From the NCBI GenBank assembly GCA_025464005.1, contig JAODBO010000064.1, positions 1 through 41,896 on the forward strand: a stretch of DNA of 41,896 bases, read 5' to 3'. A program made the position numbers and the translations under genes. Origin of the DNA: Acidimicrobiaceae bacterium (GTDB lineage Bacteria; Actinomycetota; Acidimicrobiia; Acidimicrobiales; Bog-793). A model generated the notes under the pieces. The model was not told where the DNA came from. It saw nothing but the letters and a program-made list of their open reading frames with translations, and ran no database searches. Positions 8,487-16,331 of this stretch are shown here, piece by piece (the stretch's first letter is position 1; each line of letters begins with the position of its first letter).

Positions 8487-9464
8487 TCAGGCGACCTCGT
8501 AGCCGAGCGAGGAGAGGATCGCGGCGAGCTGCGCGCTGTACTGCTCGTTGAGCGGCCGGATGGGTGCGATCGGGCTGCCAACGGGCGGGCCGATCAAGTT
8601 GAGGGCACCCTTCGCGACGCCCAGCCACTGCGGACCGTCCCCCCGACCGAGGAACGCCGAGAACAGGAACCGCATCAGTGGAGCGAGCGCCCGCCAAAGC
8701 TCGCGCCCGCGTACTAGATCGCTCTCGATCGCGATCGCGTCGTAGAGCTCCTTGGCCTTGCGTGGCACGATGCTCGGGATGCCCGAGATCCAGCCATGCA
8801 CGCCATGGCAGAGTCCCTCGAAGGCAACCGCGTCGAGGCCCGCGTAGACCCGGCACGTATTGTCCGTCGCGTCGAGCAGCTGGCGGAGGCGGTCCGGATC
8901 GGGGTTCGACATCTTCACCCCGGAGATCACGCCCTCCTCGAAGAGCACCACGAGGTGCTCGGTCAACAAGTCGACTCCGGAGCCCTTTGCGTTGTGGTAA
9001 AGCACGATCGGGATCGAGACGCTCTCGGCTATACGCCGGTAGTGGTCCATCACCTCGTCGCGACTCGGGGACATGTAGTAAGGGGGGACGATGAGCAGCG
9101 AATCCGCGCCCGCCTGCTCGGCGTGCTTGGAAAGGGCGACGGTCTCGCTCGTCGAGTAGTGGTGCGTTCCGGCCATGACGTGGACCCGACCGTCGACGGC
9201 CGCGATGGCGGTCTCGAGCACGAGCCTGCGCTGGTCGCTCGATAACGCCACGAACTCGCCGGAGCTGCCGAGCGGCGAGATGCCGTCCACACCCTCGCCG
9301 ATCAGCCAGTCGATGTGAGGCGAGATCAGCTCGGGAAGGAGCTCGCCGTCGAGGGACGCAGGGGAAACCGACGATGCGACGACCCCGCGCGGCAGCCTCG
9401 CCACCCGAGCTGGCTCATCTGTCGTGCTCGCTTGGGCTGTCTCACGGTGGGACACGTCGACCAT
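8487..9464 (-). CDS. DHDPS-family class I lyase, paralogue 1
   Basis: A 325-residue (beta/alpha)8 protein of the dihydrodipicolinate synthase/N-acetylneuraminate lyase family. The Schiff-base Lys is K184 (ISGVKMSN) and the catalytic Tyr Y156 (LYHNAKG); the keto-acid binding loop reads GSSGEF near residue 67. The loop after the Tyr is YHNAKG, not the YNVP of true DapA, and the setting is catabolic, so a 2-keto-3-deoxy sugar-acid aldolase or dehydratase is more likely than lysine synthesis. The ATG at 9464 is preferred over an upstream ATG because GAGGAGAG precedes it. It has its own promoter overlapping a 27-bp palindrome and is the last gene before the convergent glycosylase gene. Confidence 0.88.
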   Translation of the reverse strand: MVDVSHRETAQASTTDEPARVARLPRGVVASSVSPASLDGELLPELISPHIDWLIGEGVDGISPLGSSGEFVALSSDQRRLVLETAIAAVDGRVHVMAGTHHYSTSETVALSKHAEQAGADSLLIVPPYYMSPSRDEVMDHYRRIAESVSIPIVLYHNAKGSGVDLLTEHLVVLFEEGVISGVKMSNPDPDRLRQLLDATDNTCRVYAGLDAVAFEGLCHGVHGWISGIPSIVPRKAKELYDAIAIESDLVRGRELWRALAPLMRFLFSAFLGRGDGPQWLGVAKGALNLIGPPVGSPIAPIRPLNEQYSAQLAAILSSLGYEVA

Positions 9465-9527
9465 CTCGTTCGCTCTCCTCGGCTCGGGGCGGCGGGCCGC
9501 TCCGAACGTCGCAGACCGCCGCATGCG

Positions 9528-9564
9528 AGGTTAGGGCGTGGTTTGTTGACAGTCAACAAACCAC
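9528..9564 (-). promoter_or_regulatory. Promoter with perfect 27-bp palindromic operator
   Basis: Positions 9538-9564 form a perfect palindrome of 13 + 1 + 13 bases centred on A9551, core TTGTTGACAGTCAACAA. On the minus strand the palindrome contains TTGACT (9556-9551), followed after 17 bases by TAACCT (9533-9528), a fair sigma-70-type pair. A bound repressor would cover the -35 box. The DHDPS-family gene starts 64 bases downstream of the -10 box. The same core, less perfect, recurs elsewhere in the island. Confidence 0.75.
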
Positions 9565-9624
9565 TCGACGACAGAAGCGCGCATCACCAGGTCACGAGGC
9601 GCGACGCCGCCATAGCCGGTCCCG

Positions 9625-10476
9625 TCAGTTCGTGGATCCGGTCCCGTCGAGCACGACGGCACGTCCGGGCTCGAGCACGAGCGTCCTGCCTGCAGGGTGG
9701 AGGCGCCGGTAGGTGTCCACGAAAAGCTGGGGATCGATGGTCGCGCTCTCGCCGTAGCCGGCGTCCCGCCAGAGCCCGTAGTGGAACGGGACGGCGAGCC
9801 GTGCACGCAGTCGCCACGCGAGCAGCGCTGCCTCGTGGGCGTTCATGTTCCCGGCCGTCCCGTTTATCGCGATGAGGGCGACGGTCACGTCGCTCGCGTC
9901 AGCGACTATCTCGCTGTCGTACTCGGTGTCACCGCTGTGGTAAATGCTGACTTCACCTACTTCCAGCACGAACCCGATCGCGTCGGGGACCGGCTCGGGA
10001 GCGAAGGGATGGCGGGCATGGACGGCCCGGATCCCGATGTCCCCGATGGTGATGCGAGCGCCTCGTGCGAGCGGGACGGTCCTGTCGGGGTCGACTCCGG
10101 TAGCGATGACCTTCGCGGTCGCCATGGGCGGCCCAACGAAGCGAGTCGTCGCATGGCTCGCGAAGCCGGCGATCGAGTCTGGATCGAGATGGTCCTCGTG
10201 GCTGTGCGACGCGAGGACGGCGTCGAGCCGCACCCCAGCGGGCTCGAGTGGTGCAGGCACGTTCCGAGGCTGGTCGTAGCTGCGCTTCGCCGCGTCGGAG
10301 AGGTAGGGGTCGACGGCGACGATGGTGCCCCCGGCGCTCTTCACGACGATCCCGGCCTGATACAGCCACCACAGCACCGCCATGCCGGCCGGGACCGCCT
10401 GCGCCTCGATCTCCTGCCACAAGGTGTCGGGCGCCTTCACGCCCCCTTGCTCTCCCGGCTGCCGGCTCGGATCCAT
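9625..10476 (-). CDS. MBL-fold metal-dependent hydrolase (UlaG-like)
   Basis: A 283-residue metallo-beta-lactamase-fold protein. Seen: the metal motif SHSHEDH near residue 90, further ligands in FVGP..., HSGDTEY around residue 181 and a C-terminal PFHYGLW His. The arrangement with DPYLSD at the start of the fold matches the UlaG-type subgroup, whose founding member opens L-ascorbate 6-phosphate lactone; other members have different or unknown substrates. The start codon shares one base with the stop of the SDR gene (TGATG), showing a tight operon with SDR and the epimerase-like gene. A lactone or phosphoester derived from the sugar substrate is a reasonable guess. Confidence 0.85.
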   Translation of the reverse strand: MDPSRQPGEQGGVKAPDTLWQEIEAQAVPAGMAVLWWLYQAGIVVKSAGGTIVAVDPYLSDAAKRSYDQPRNVPAPLEPAGVRLDAVLASHSHEDHLDPDSIAGFASHATTRFVGPPMATAKVIATGVDPDRTVPLARGARITIGDIGIRAVHARHPFAPEPVPDAIGFVLEVGEVSIYHSGDTEYDSEIVADASDVTVALIAINGTAGNMNAHEAALLAWRLRARLAVPFHYGLWRDAGYGESATIDPQLFVDTYRRLHPAGRTLVLEPGRAVVLDGTGSTN

Positions 10477-11318
10477 CAGCGCGGGACGGTCCCGCCGGCG
10501 TTCAGCGCGAGATTGCCGCCGTCGATCGGGATCACCGTGCCGGTGACCATCGACGACGCGTCGGAGGCGAGGAAGATCACGGCGCCCACCATCTCCTCGG
10601 GCTTCGCGAAACGGCCGAGCGGGATGCCGCCCACCATCCGGGCGATGGTTTCTCGGCCGTCATCGGACTCGGCCATTCGGGCGAAGCCGGGCACCTCGAC
10701 CTGGCACGGTTGGATCGCGTTGACCCGGATACCGCGCGGTCCCCATTCGACGGCGAGCTCTCGTGTGAGCTCGTTGAGCGCCGCTTTCGTCGCGGAGAAG
10801 CCGATGTTGCCCCGACCGAGAGCGGACGATCCGGCGATCGAACTCGTGTTGACGATGCTCAGCGACCCACCCCGTGATCCCTGTGCGTCGGCCGCGGCGC
10901 GGGCGAGCACGAACGCCGACGTGACGTTGACGGTCCACATCTCGTTCCACGCTTCGATCGTCGACGCGGCGAGGTCGGACTTCAGGTTGATGCCGGCGTT
11001 ATTGACGAGGATCTCGAGCGAGCCGAAAGCATCGAGAGCGACGTCGATCACGCGGGCGGTAGCCGCTGTGTCGAGCAGGTCGAGGGTGTGACCCACACTT
11101 CGGTGCCCGGCTGCCTCGAGCTCCTCGACCACGCGCTTCACATCCTGGGAGGGGTGGTCCACCACCATCACCGACGCTCCGAAGTGCGCTAGCCCGTGGC
11201 AGATCGCACGTCCTATGGGTCCGCATCCGCCGGTGACGACGGCCGACCGCCCGGTCAGGTCGAAGCTCGGCGCCCCGGGGAGGCCTGTCGGGTGGAACGG
11301 ATCAATGTGCGCTGCCAT
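10476..11318 (-). CDS. SDR-family oxidoreductase with Phe in place of catalytic Tyr
   Basis: A 280-residue classical short-chain dehydrogenase/reductase. Seen: the cofactor motif TGGCGPIG near residue 29, NNAG at 106-109, catalytic Ser159/160 and Asn131. Where the YxxxK active site should be, the sequence is FSATK with Phe174 and Lys178; the codon is TTC. The Asp at the end of the second strand (VVDH) suggests NAD preference. ATG start with GGAAGGAAG. It sits between the epimerase-like and MBL genes. Relatives include gluconate 5-dehydrogenases and other sugar or polyol dehydrogenases. Loss of the Tyr hydroxyl normally cripples hydride transfer, so activity or role may differ. Confidence 0.88.
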   Translation of the reverse strand: MAAHIDPFHPTGLPGAPSFDLTGRSAVVTGGCGPIGRAICHGLAHFGASVMVVDHPSQDVKRVVEELEAAGHRSVGHTLDLLDTAATARVIDVALDAFGSLEILVNNAGINLKSDLAASTIEAWNEMWTVNVTSAFVLARAAADAQGSRGGSLSIVNTSSIAGSSALGRGNIGFSATKAALNELTRELAVEWGPRGIRVNAIQPCQVEVPGFARMAESDDGRETIARMVGGIPLGRFAKPEEMVGAVIFLASDASSMVTGTVIPIDGGNLALNAGGTVPR

Positions 11319-11388
11319 GGCGCTTCCTTCCCGTCACTGGGAGCCCGACTGCATGCTCGGTCGAGCCGATCGAGTGGAGATCGAACGG

Positions 11389-12087
11389 TCAATTGTTGAT
11401 GGTAGACGACTCGCGCCAGAATGCCGGAGCATCGGCGGCTCGGCAACCCGGGCCGAGGTCGTTCACGGCGGAGAGGTTCCCGAGGGGGTCGTCTCCGGAG
11501 AAGACCAGCGAGCCGGGGACGACGCCGTCGGCACCGGCCTCGGCGAGGAGCGGCACCGTGTGACGTCGGATCCCCCCGTCGACGACCACGAGCGGTCGGG
11601 CGTCCCGGCGAGCGGCGACGAGCGCACGGACGCGCTCCGGAACGCTTGGGTCGAGTCCACGACCCTTGACCCCGATCTCGGTGCCGAGCACGAGCACGCG
11701 CCTGACGAGACCGAAGTGCTCGACGGCCAGCTCGACGGGCTCGCTGAGCTCGAGACCGAGCGAGGGCTCGACGCCGCGGGCCGCGATGTGCTCGAGCGTC
11801 GACGCCACGTCGGCACACGGCGAGGATTGGACTGTCAACATCCCGGCACCGGAATCGGCGAAACGGTCGACCCAGTAGTCCGGCTCGGCGCAGTTCAGAT
11901 GGACGTCGATCATCGCCGAGGTGCGGCGGCTGAGCGCGGCGACGAGGTCTGGGCCGAACAGCAGTTCCGGGACGTTGTGGCCGTCGAAGACGTCGATGTG
12001 GAAGCCTGCGACGTGGGGGGCGAGCATGTCGACGGCCTCCCCGAGCGCGAGGAGGTCCGCGGACCAGAGCGACACGTATGCGAGCAC
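11389..12087 (-). CDS. Ribulose-phosphate 3-epimerase family protein
   Basis: A 232-residue TIM-barrel protein of the RPE family, enzymes that interconvert D-ribulose 5-phosphate and D-xylulose 5-phosphate (or related pentulose/hexulose phosphates). Seen: the metal and catalytic motif FHIDVFDGHNVPELLFG, the His motif DVHLNCAEP, and the phosphate loop VVVDGGIRRHTVPLLAEAGADGVVPGS. GTG 12087 is chosen because GGAAGG lies six bases before it and the protein then begins at the normal first strand. It heads the RPE-SDR-MBL operon and fits downstream of the island's xylulokinase. It could equally be an allulose- or erythrulose-phosphate epimerase-type homologue. Confidence 0.85.
   Translation of the reverse strand: MLAYVSLWSADLLALGEAVDMLAPHVAGFHIDVFDGHNVPELLFGPDLVAALSRRTSAMIDVHLNCAEPDYWVDRFADSGAGMLTVQSSPCADVASTLEHIAARGVEPSLGLELSEPVELAVEHFGLVRRVLVLGTEIGVKGRGLDPSVPERVRALVAARRDARPLVVVDGGIRRHTVPLLAEAGADGVVPGSLVFSGDDPLGNLSAVNDLGPGCRAADAPAFWRESSTINN
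11393..11409 (-). promoter_or_regulatory. Operator-like site before the SDR gene
   Basis: TTGTTGAT-G-GTAGACGA matches the island core (TTGTTGAC-A-GTCAACAA) at 12 of 16 arm positions. It overlaps the last codons of the epimerase-like gene and lies 75 bases before the SDR start. The flanking GGTCAATTGTTGA repeats, in inverted orientation, a stretch seen at 28603-28615. No clear -10 box follows. Confidence 0.4.
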
Positions 12088-12107
12088 GACGGTCCTTCCG
12101 GGTAGCC

Positions 12108-12124
12108 TGGAGAACAGTCTACAA
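12108..12124. promoter_or_regulatory. Operator-like site between epimerase and PanE-like genes
   Basis: On the plus strand TGGAGAAC-A-GTCTACAA matches the island core with 7 of 8 in the right arm and 4 of 8 in the left. It lies 20 bases upstream of the epimerase start on the minus strand and 85 bases upstream of the divergent PanE-like gene. A TAGACT hexamer within it could be a -10 box for the epimerase gene. Confidence 0.4.
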
Positions 12125-12208
12125 TTTGCAATCCCCGCGAGCGAACCTCGATCGCGAAGCAAGCGCAATTGTCGCGTCTCGCGGAGCGGGCGCGACGGGG
12201 AGGCGGTC

Positions 12209-13255
12209 ATGGCCGAGGCGAACGCCACATCACCGGACTGGAGGAGCTCACTCGGGACGGTGGCGATCGTCGGCGCCGGATCGCTCGGGCTCGCCTACGC
12301 GGCGCCGCTCGCTGCGGCCGGGGCGCGAGTGATCGTCGTAGCGCGTACCGCGACTGCGCGAGGCCTGCTCGATGCCGGCGAGATCCGCCTCGAGGGAACG
12401 ATCGAGCGGCGCGTCCCCGTCGTCGCCACGGTGCCCGCTCGCCCGGGCGTGGTGTCCGTGATCGGCGACCCGACCCAGCTGAGCCCGGTGAGCGTTGTGC
12501 TGTTCGCGACGAAAGGGCACCAGCTCGAAGCGGCCGTGGCCGAGTTCGCGACCTCGGCGCCCGAGGCGTCGCGGGACGCGTGGTTCGCCGGCATGCAGAA
12601 CGGTGTCGTGAAAGACGACGTGCTCAGTGCCGCGTTCGGGGCGGACCGCACGGTGGGCGCAGCGACCGTTCTCGGAGCCCAGCGCGTCGAGGACGCGCGC
12701 GTACGCGTCGCCGGCCTCGGTGCGACCTACTTCGGCGAGTTCGGCGCCGGGAGCTCGGTCCGCACGACCCTCGTGCGCGATGCGTTCGTCGGAGCCGGAC
12801 TGCCCTGTGAGATCGTCGCCGACGTGCGCAGCCTGCTGTGGTCGAAGTTCGCGCACGCGGTCGGGATCTTCGGCGTCTCGGCCCTGACGGGCCTCCCGAC
12901 GGGCGAGATCTTCCGCCGCAGTTCGCTCGTCCTGGCCTACCGTTCGCTGCTCGAGGAAGTGGAAGCCGTCGCACGGGCGGAAGGCATCGCTCTAGGCGAC
13001 TTCCCCGACCTGCCTGTGCGTACCAACCTTGCCGGGGACCCGAGGACGATGGCCGAGCGCGTGGCTTCGACGTCCGCTATCTCGTCCGGCCGTCCGAGCT
13101 TCTCGTCGATGGCACAGGACCTTGCCGAGGGCAGGGTAACGGAGGTCGACCAGATCTTCGGAGACCTGGTCCGACGGGGGCGGCGCCTCGGCGTTCCCAC
13201 GGTGCGCGCCGAGCTCGTCAACGATCTCGTCTCCGGCCTCGACCGTCGGGTGTGA
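12209..13255 (+). CDS. PanE/ApbA-like 2-dehydropantoate 2-reductase family protein
   Basis: A 348-residue NAD(P)-dependent reductase. Seen: Rossmann motif GAGSLG near residue 20, MQNGV around residue 130, the catalytic Lys in LWSKFAHAV and the SSMAQD...RVTEVD motif with the conserved Glu. True ketopantoate reductases have KxxxN and a second Asn four residues later for pantoate binding; here these positions are Ala and Phe (KFAHAVGIF). A different 2-keto acid substrate is therefore likely. ATG 12209 is preceded by GGGGAGG. The gene is divergent from the epimerase operon and its last 38 bases overlap the convergent MFS gene. Confidence 0.85.
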   Translation: MAEANATSPDWRSSLGTVAIVGAGSLGLAYAAPLAAAGARVIVVARTATARGLLDAGEIRLEGTIERRVPVVATVPARPGVVSVIGDPTQLSPVSVVLFATKGHQLEAAVAEFATSAPEASRDAWFAGMQNGVVKDDVLSAAFGADRTVGAATVLGAQRVEDARVRVAGLGATYFGEFGAGSSVRTTLVRDAFVGAGLPCEIVADVRSLLWSKFAHAVGIFGVSALTGLPTGEIFRRSSLVLAYRSLLEEVEAVARAEGIALGDFPDLPVRTNLAGDPRTMAERVASTSAISSGRPSFSSMAQDLAEGRVTEVDQIFGDLVRRGRRLGVPTVRAELVNDLVSGLDRRV

Positions 13256-14633
13256 GCATGATGAGCGGCGTGAGGGCGGCGAGGCACGCGGCCATCGCGA
13301 CGAACGCGCGACCGAGCGACTCGGTCTCGCCGGCGCTCCTCGCGACGAGCGAAGTGGTGAGCGTAATACCGATTATGGCGCCACTCTGCCGGAACATCCC
13401 GCGCAGCCCCGAGATGGCGCCGATGTCGTCGGGAGCGAGCTCGAAGCTGGCGTTGTTCGCCGACGGTGCCGACGCGCCGATGCCGAGTCCGGTGAGCGCG
13501 GCCCCGAGCGACAGCCAGCCATAGGGCCCGAGCGCCGGCGGGGCCACGACGACGAGGACCATGCCCGCCGATATCAGCCAAAATCCGACGATCATCGGCA
13601 GGCGGTATCCGGTGCGCCGGAGCACCATCGTCACCGCGACCGCGAGTAGGGCCTCGCCGAATGCTCGAGCGGTCAGCAGGGTGCCCGCCGCGAGTGGCGT
13701 GAAGCCGTAGCGCTGCTCGGCGTAGAGCGGGATTAGGGACCCGAGCCCGATCGCGCACGCGCCCCAGACGAAGTTGAGGCCGTTCATGACGAGAAAGGCC
13801 CTGCCTCGAAGCAGGTGGAGCGGGATGAGGGGCGACTCGACGCGATGGGAGCGCCGCACGAGCGCAACTCCGCAAGCTATGGCGACGAGCGCGGGCAGAG
13901 CGAAGCTCGGCGAGGTGATCCCGACCCCGGAGCTGCCGAGGCGCGTCACGGCGTACATCGCGGCGAGCAGCGCACCGGCGACCTGGAGGGCACCGATGAA
14001 GTCAACGCGCCCGCCCACGGGCGACGAGTGGGGAAGGTAGCGGATGGCGAGCGCGGTGAATACCACGCCGATCGGCACGTTGACGAAGAAGATGCTCCGC
14101 CAGGAGAAGTCGCTGAGCAGCACGCCGCCGATGATCGGCCCGACGAGGCTGCCGAGCGGGAAGATGCCCGAGAGCAGCCCGAGCGCTCGGGTCCGGTGAC
14201 CGCCGAACACCTCGACGATGATTCCGCTGGCGGAGGGGACGAAGGCTCCGCCGCCGAGCGCCTGGACGAGGCGGAGGGCGATGAGCATGCCGATGCTCGT
14301 CGACAGGCCGCACAGCAGAGAAGCGGCGGTGAAGACGACGGCGGACGCGATGAACACGCGCCTGCGTCCGAGCTGATCACTCAGCCGGCCCGCCACGGGC
14401 ATCGCGACGGCGAGCCCGAGCTGGTAGGCGGTGATGGTCCAGCTCGTCCAGCTGATCGGAGCATGAAGGGAGTGCCGGAGCGTCGGAAGGGCGGTCGCGA
14501 CCACTGTCGCGTCGATCGACGACATGAAGAGGGCGAGCGACACGATCGCGAAGACGAGCTGGCGCGAGGCGACCGGGCGGGGGTGTCGCGCCGGGCGGTG
14601 GCGCGCCCCACCAAGGCGTGCGATCGGGCTCAC
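13218..14633 (-). CDS. MFS transporter, DHA2 (EmrB/QacA) drug:H+ antiporter family
   Basis: A 471-residue integral membrane protein with about 14 hydrophobic segments. Seen: the DHA2 signature in helix 1 (SSIDATVVATALPTL), motif A in the loop 2-3 (GRLSDQLGRRRVF) and GGAFVPSASGIIVEVF in the region of motif C. Such proteins export drugs, dyes or metabolites in exchange for protons. GTG start overlapping the xylulokinase stop as GTGA, so it is translationally coupled to it; sugar or sugar-acid transport is conceivable from context although the family is mostly exporters. The C terminus overlaps the convergent PanE-like gene. Confidence 0.9.
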   Translation of the reverse strand: MSPIARLGGARHRPARHPRPVASRQLVFAIVSLALFMSSIDATVVATALPTLRHSLHAPISWTSWTITAYQLGLAVAMPVAGRLSDQLGRRRVFIASAVVFTAASLLCGLSTSIGMLIALRLVQALGGGAFVPSASGIIVEVFGGHRTRALGLLSGIFPLGSLVGPIIGGVLLSDFSWRSIFFVNVPIGVVFTALAIRYLPHSSPVGGRVDFIGALQVAGALLAAMYAVTRLGSSGVGITSPSFALPALVAIACGVALVRRSHRVESPLIPLHLLRGRAFLVMNGLNFVWGACAIGLGSLIPLYAEQRYGFTPLAAGTLLTARAFGEALLAVAVTMVLRRTGYRLPMIVGFWLISAGMVLVVVAPPALGPYGWLSLGAALTGLGIGASAPSANNASFELAPDDIGAISGLRGMFRQSGAIIGITLTTSLVARSAGETESLGRAFVAMAACLAALTPLIMLTPDGRGRRRDR

Positions 14634-16183
14634 ATTCCCGTGCGCCTAGCTGCGCGCTCGGCGAGCGCGGTGAAGCTCGGACGGAGCGCGCCGTAGAGCT
14701 TCCCGTAGATGGCGCGCAGCTCCTCGTACTCGCGATGCGCACCACCGTCCGGCTCGTAGCGCTCTTCCCGAGGCGCGTGCGCGCCGATCGCGCTGCGCAT
14801 CGCGCTGGACCCGGCGAGCATCGCGGCGCCTCGGGCGGAATGGTGCATCCCGGGGGTGCCGAGCACCTCGTCGCCAAGGACGTCGGCGAGGATCTGGCAC
14901 CATTCACCGCCTCTGGCGCCGCCGCCGTAGCAGACGATCTCGTTCGGCTTGCCGGCGATATCGGCGACGAGGGCGACGGACTCGGCGAGCGCGAACGCGA
15001 CGCCTTCCATGACGGCCCGTGCGAGCATGGCCTGGGTGTGCTCGGTCGTGAGCCCGACGAAGCATCCCCGAGCCGAGGGATCGAGATGCGGCGTCCGTTC
15101 GCCGCGCAGGTACGGCAGGAAGAGCAGGCCACCGGCACCGACGGGTGTGCCTGCTGCGTCGGCGACGAGAGCGTCGAGCACTTGGGTGGTCACCGGAGAC
15201 TCGAGCGTTGTACCCGCGAAGAGATGCGCCAGCCAGTCGAGCGAGAGGCCGGCGCTGAGTATCGCCCCCATCAACAGCCACCGGTCGGGCGCCGCGCTGG
15301 CGAGTGTGTGCAGGCTGCGCGCGGAGCCCACGGTCGGAGCATCGATGCCCGCCAACACGGTTCCGCCGGTGCTGATGCCGATCGCATACCGGCCGGGTCG
15401 ACCGAGATCGAGCGAGACCGCGGCGGACGCCTGATCACCGGCGCCCGCCACGACCGGCGTGCCGGCGAGGAGCCCGGTCGCTGATGCGGCCGGTCCGCTG
15501 AGCGTCCCGGCGCTAGATGCGGAGGGCTGGATCGGTGGCAGCAGCTCGCGCCGGAGCCCGAGCCCGGAGACCATCGCCGCCGACCAGTCGCCCGTCGAGA
15601 GGTCGAACAGCAAACTCCCGGCGGCGTCGCTCGGCTCGGTTGCGACGACGCCGGTCAACCGGTAGCGGACGTAGTCCTTCGGCAGGAGAGCCCAGCGAGC
15701 TTCTCGGTAGAGCTCCGGTTCGAGGTCGCGCACCCAGAGCAGGCTCGTCGCGAGGAAGCCGGTCGCGACCGGCTGGCCGGAACGCCGCCGGACGAGATCC
15801 ACGCCGATCTCGTCGGCGATCCGGCGGCGCTGAACGTCACTTCGGCGGTCGGGCCAGATGATCGCCGGCCTCAGCGGTCGGCCGGACGAGTCGACGAGGA
15901 CGAGCCCGTGCATCTGACCCGTGACGCCCACGGCTGCGACGTCGCCACCGGAGCAGCTCGCGTCGGCGAGCACGCGGCTCACGCAGCTGCCGACCGCATC
16001 CCACCACGCGGTCGGGTCCTGCTCGGCCCAGCCCGGCGCGGGCTCGTCGATCCCGTATCGGGCCACCGCAGTGGCGCGTGGATTTCCCAGCCGGTCGATC
16101 AGCATCGCCCGAGCGCCTGACGTCCCGACGTCGATGCCGAGCAGCAAAGGCTGCTCCGGTGCGGGTTCCCCGCGGTCGGTCAT
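14630..16183 (-). CDS. xylB: FGGY-family carbohydrate kinase, probable xylulokinase
   Basis: A 517-residue FGGY kinase that would phosphorylate D-xylulose to D-xylulose 5-phosphate. Seen: N-terminal LLGIDVGTSGARAMLID, GVTGQMHGLVLVD (xylulokinases have GQMHG with the substrate-facing residues), the GDQASAAVSLD segment and the C-terminal ATP motif ICYGGGARGGEWCQILAD. Length is normal. ATG start, weak ribosome binding site. First gene of a two-gene unit with the MFS transporter. Other sugars (ribulose, L-xylulose) remain possible, but GQMHG favours xylulose. Confidence 0.9.
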   Translation of the reverse strand: MTDRGEPAPEQPLLLGIDVGTSGARAMLIDRLGNPRATAVARYGIDEPAPGWAEQDPTAWWDAVGSCVSRVLADASCSGGDVAAVGVTGQMHGLVLVDSSGRPLRPAIIWPDRRSDVQRRRIADEIGVDLVRRRSGQPVATGFLATSLLWVRDLEPELYREARWALLPKDYVRYRLTGVVATEPSDAAGSLLFDLSTGDWSAAMVSGLGLRRELLPPIQPSASSAGTLSGPAASATGLLAGTPVVAGAGDQASAAVSLDLGRPGRYAIGISTGGTVLAGIDAPTVGSARSLHTLASAAPDRWLLMGAILSAGLSLDWLAHLFAGTTLESPVTTQVLDALVADAAGTPVGAGGLLFLPYLRGERTPHLDPSARGCFVGLTTEHTQAMLARAVMEGVAFALAESVALVADIAGKPNEIVCYGGGARGGEWCQILADVLGDEVLGTPGMHHSARGAAMLAGSSAMRSAIGAHAPREERYEPDGGAHREYEELRAIYGKLYGALRPSFTALAERAARRTGM

Positions 16184-16249
16184 CGGGAGCGACCCACTGC
16201 CCGGATCGTCGTCGCGTCTCGCGCTGCGTTCGCTCTCGTCATGGCCATA

Positions 16250-16266
16250 CGGTTAACTGTATGCAA
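16250..16266. promoter_or_regulatory. Weak operator-like site between xylulokinase and E3 genes
   Basis: CGGTTAAC-T-GTATGCAA matches the island core at 10 of 16 arm positions, marginal on its own. It lies in the 148-base divergent region. A TATGGT at 16286-16291 could be the -10 box of the plus-strand E3 gene. Confidence 0.3.
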
Positions 16267-16331
16267 TCAGCTTCCGCAGAGGCGATATGGTTCGGCTAGC
16301 GGTGCGTGGCAGCGAGCGGAGAGGGAGGGCC

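Noticed and set aside
8962..8969. Exact GTCAACAA arm
   Set aside because: It lies in the middle of the lyase paralogue 1 coding region with no paired arm or promoter; probably coincidental codon sequence.
8487..9464. Lysine biosynthesis dapA
   Set aside because: Active-site loops differ from DapA, two more paralogues lie in the same island and no other lysine gene is nearby.
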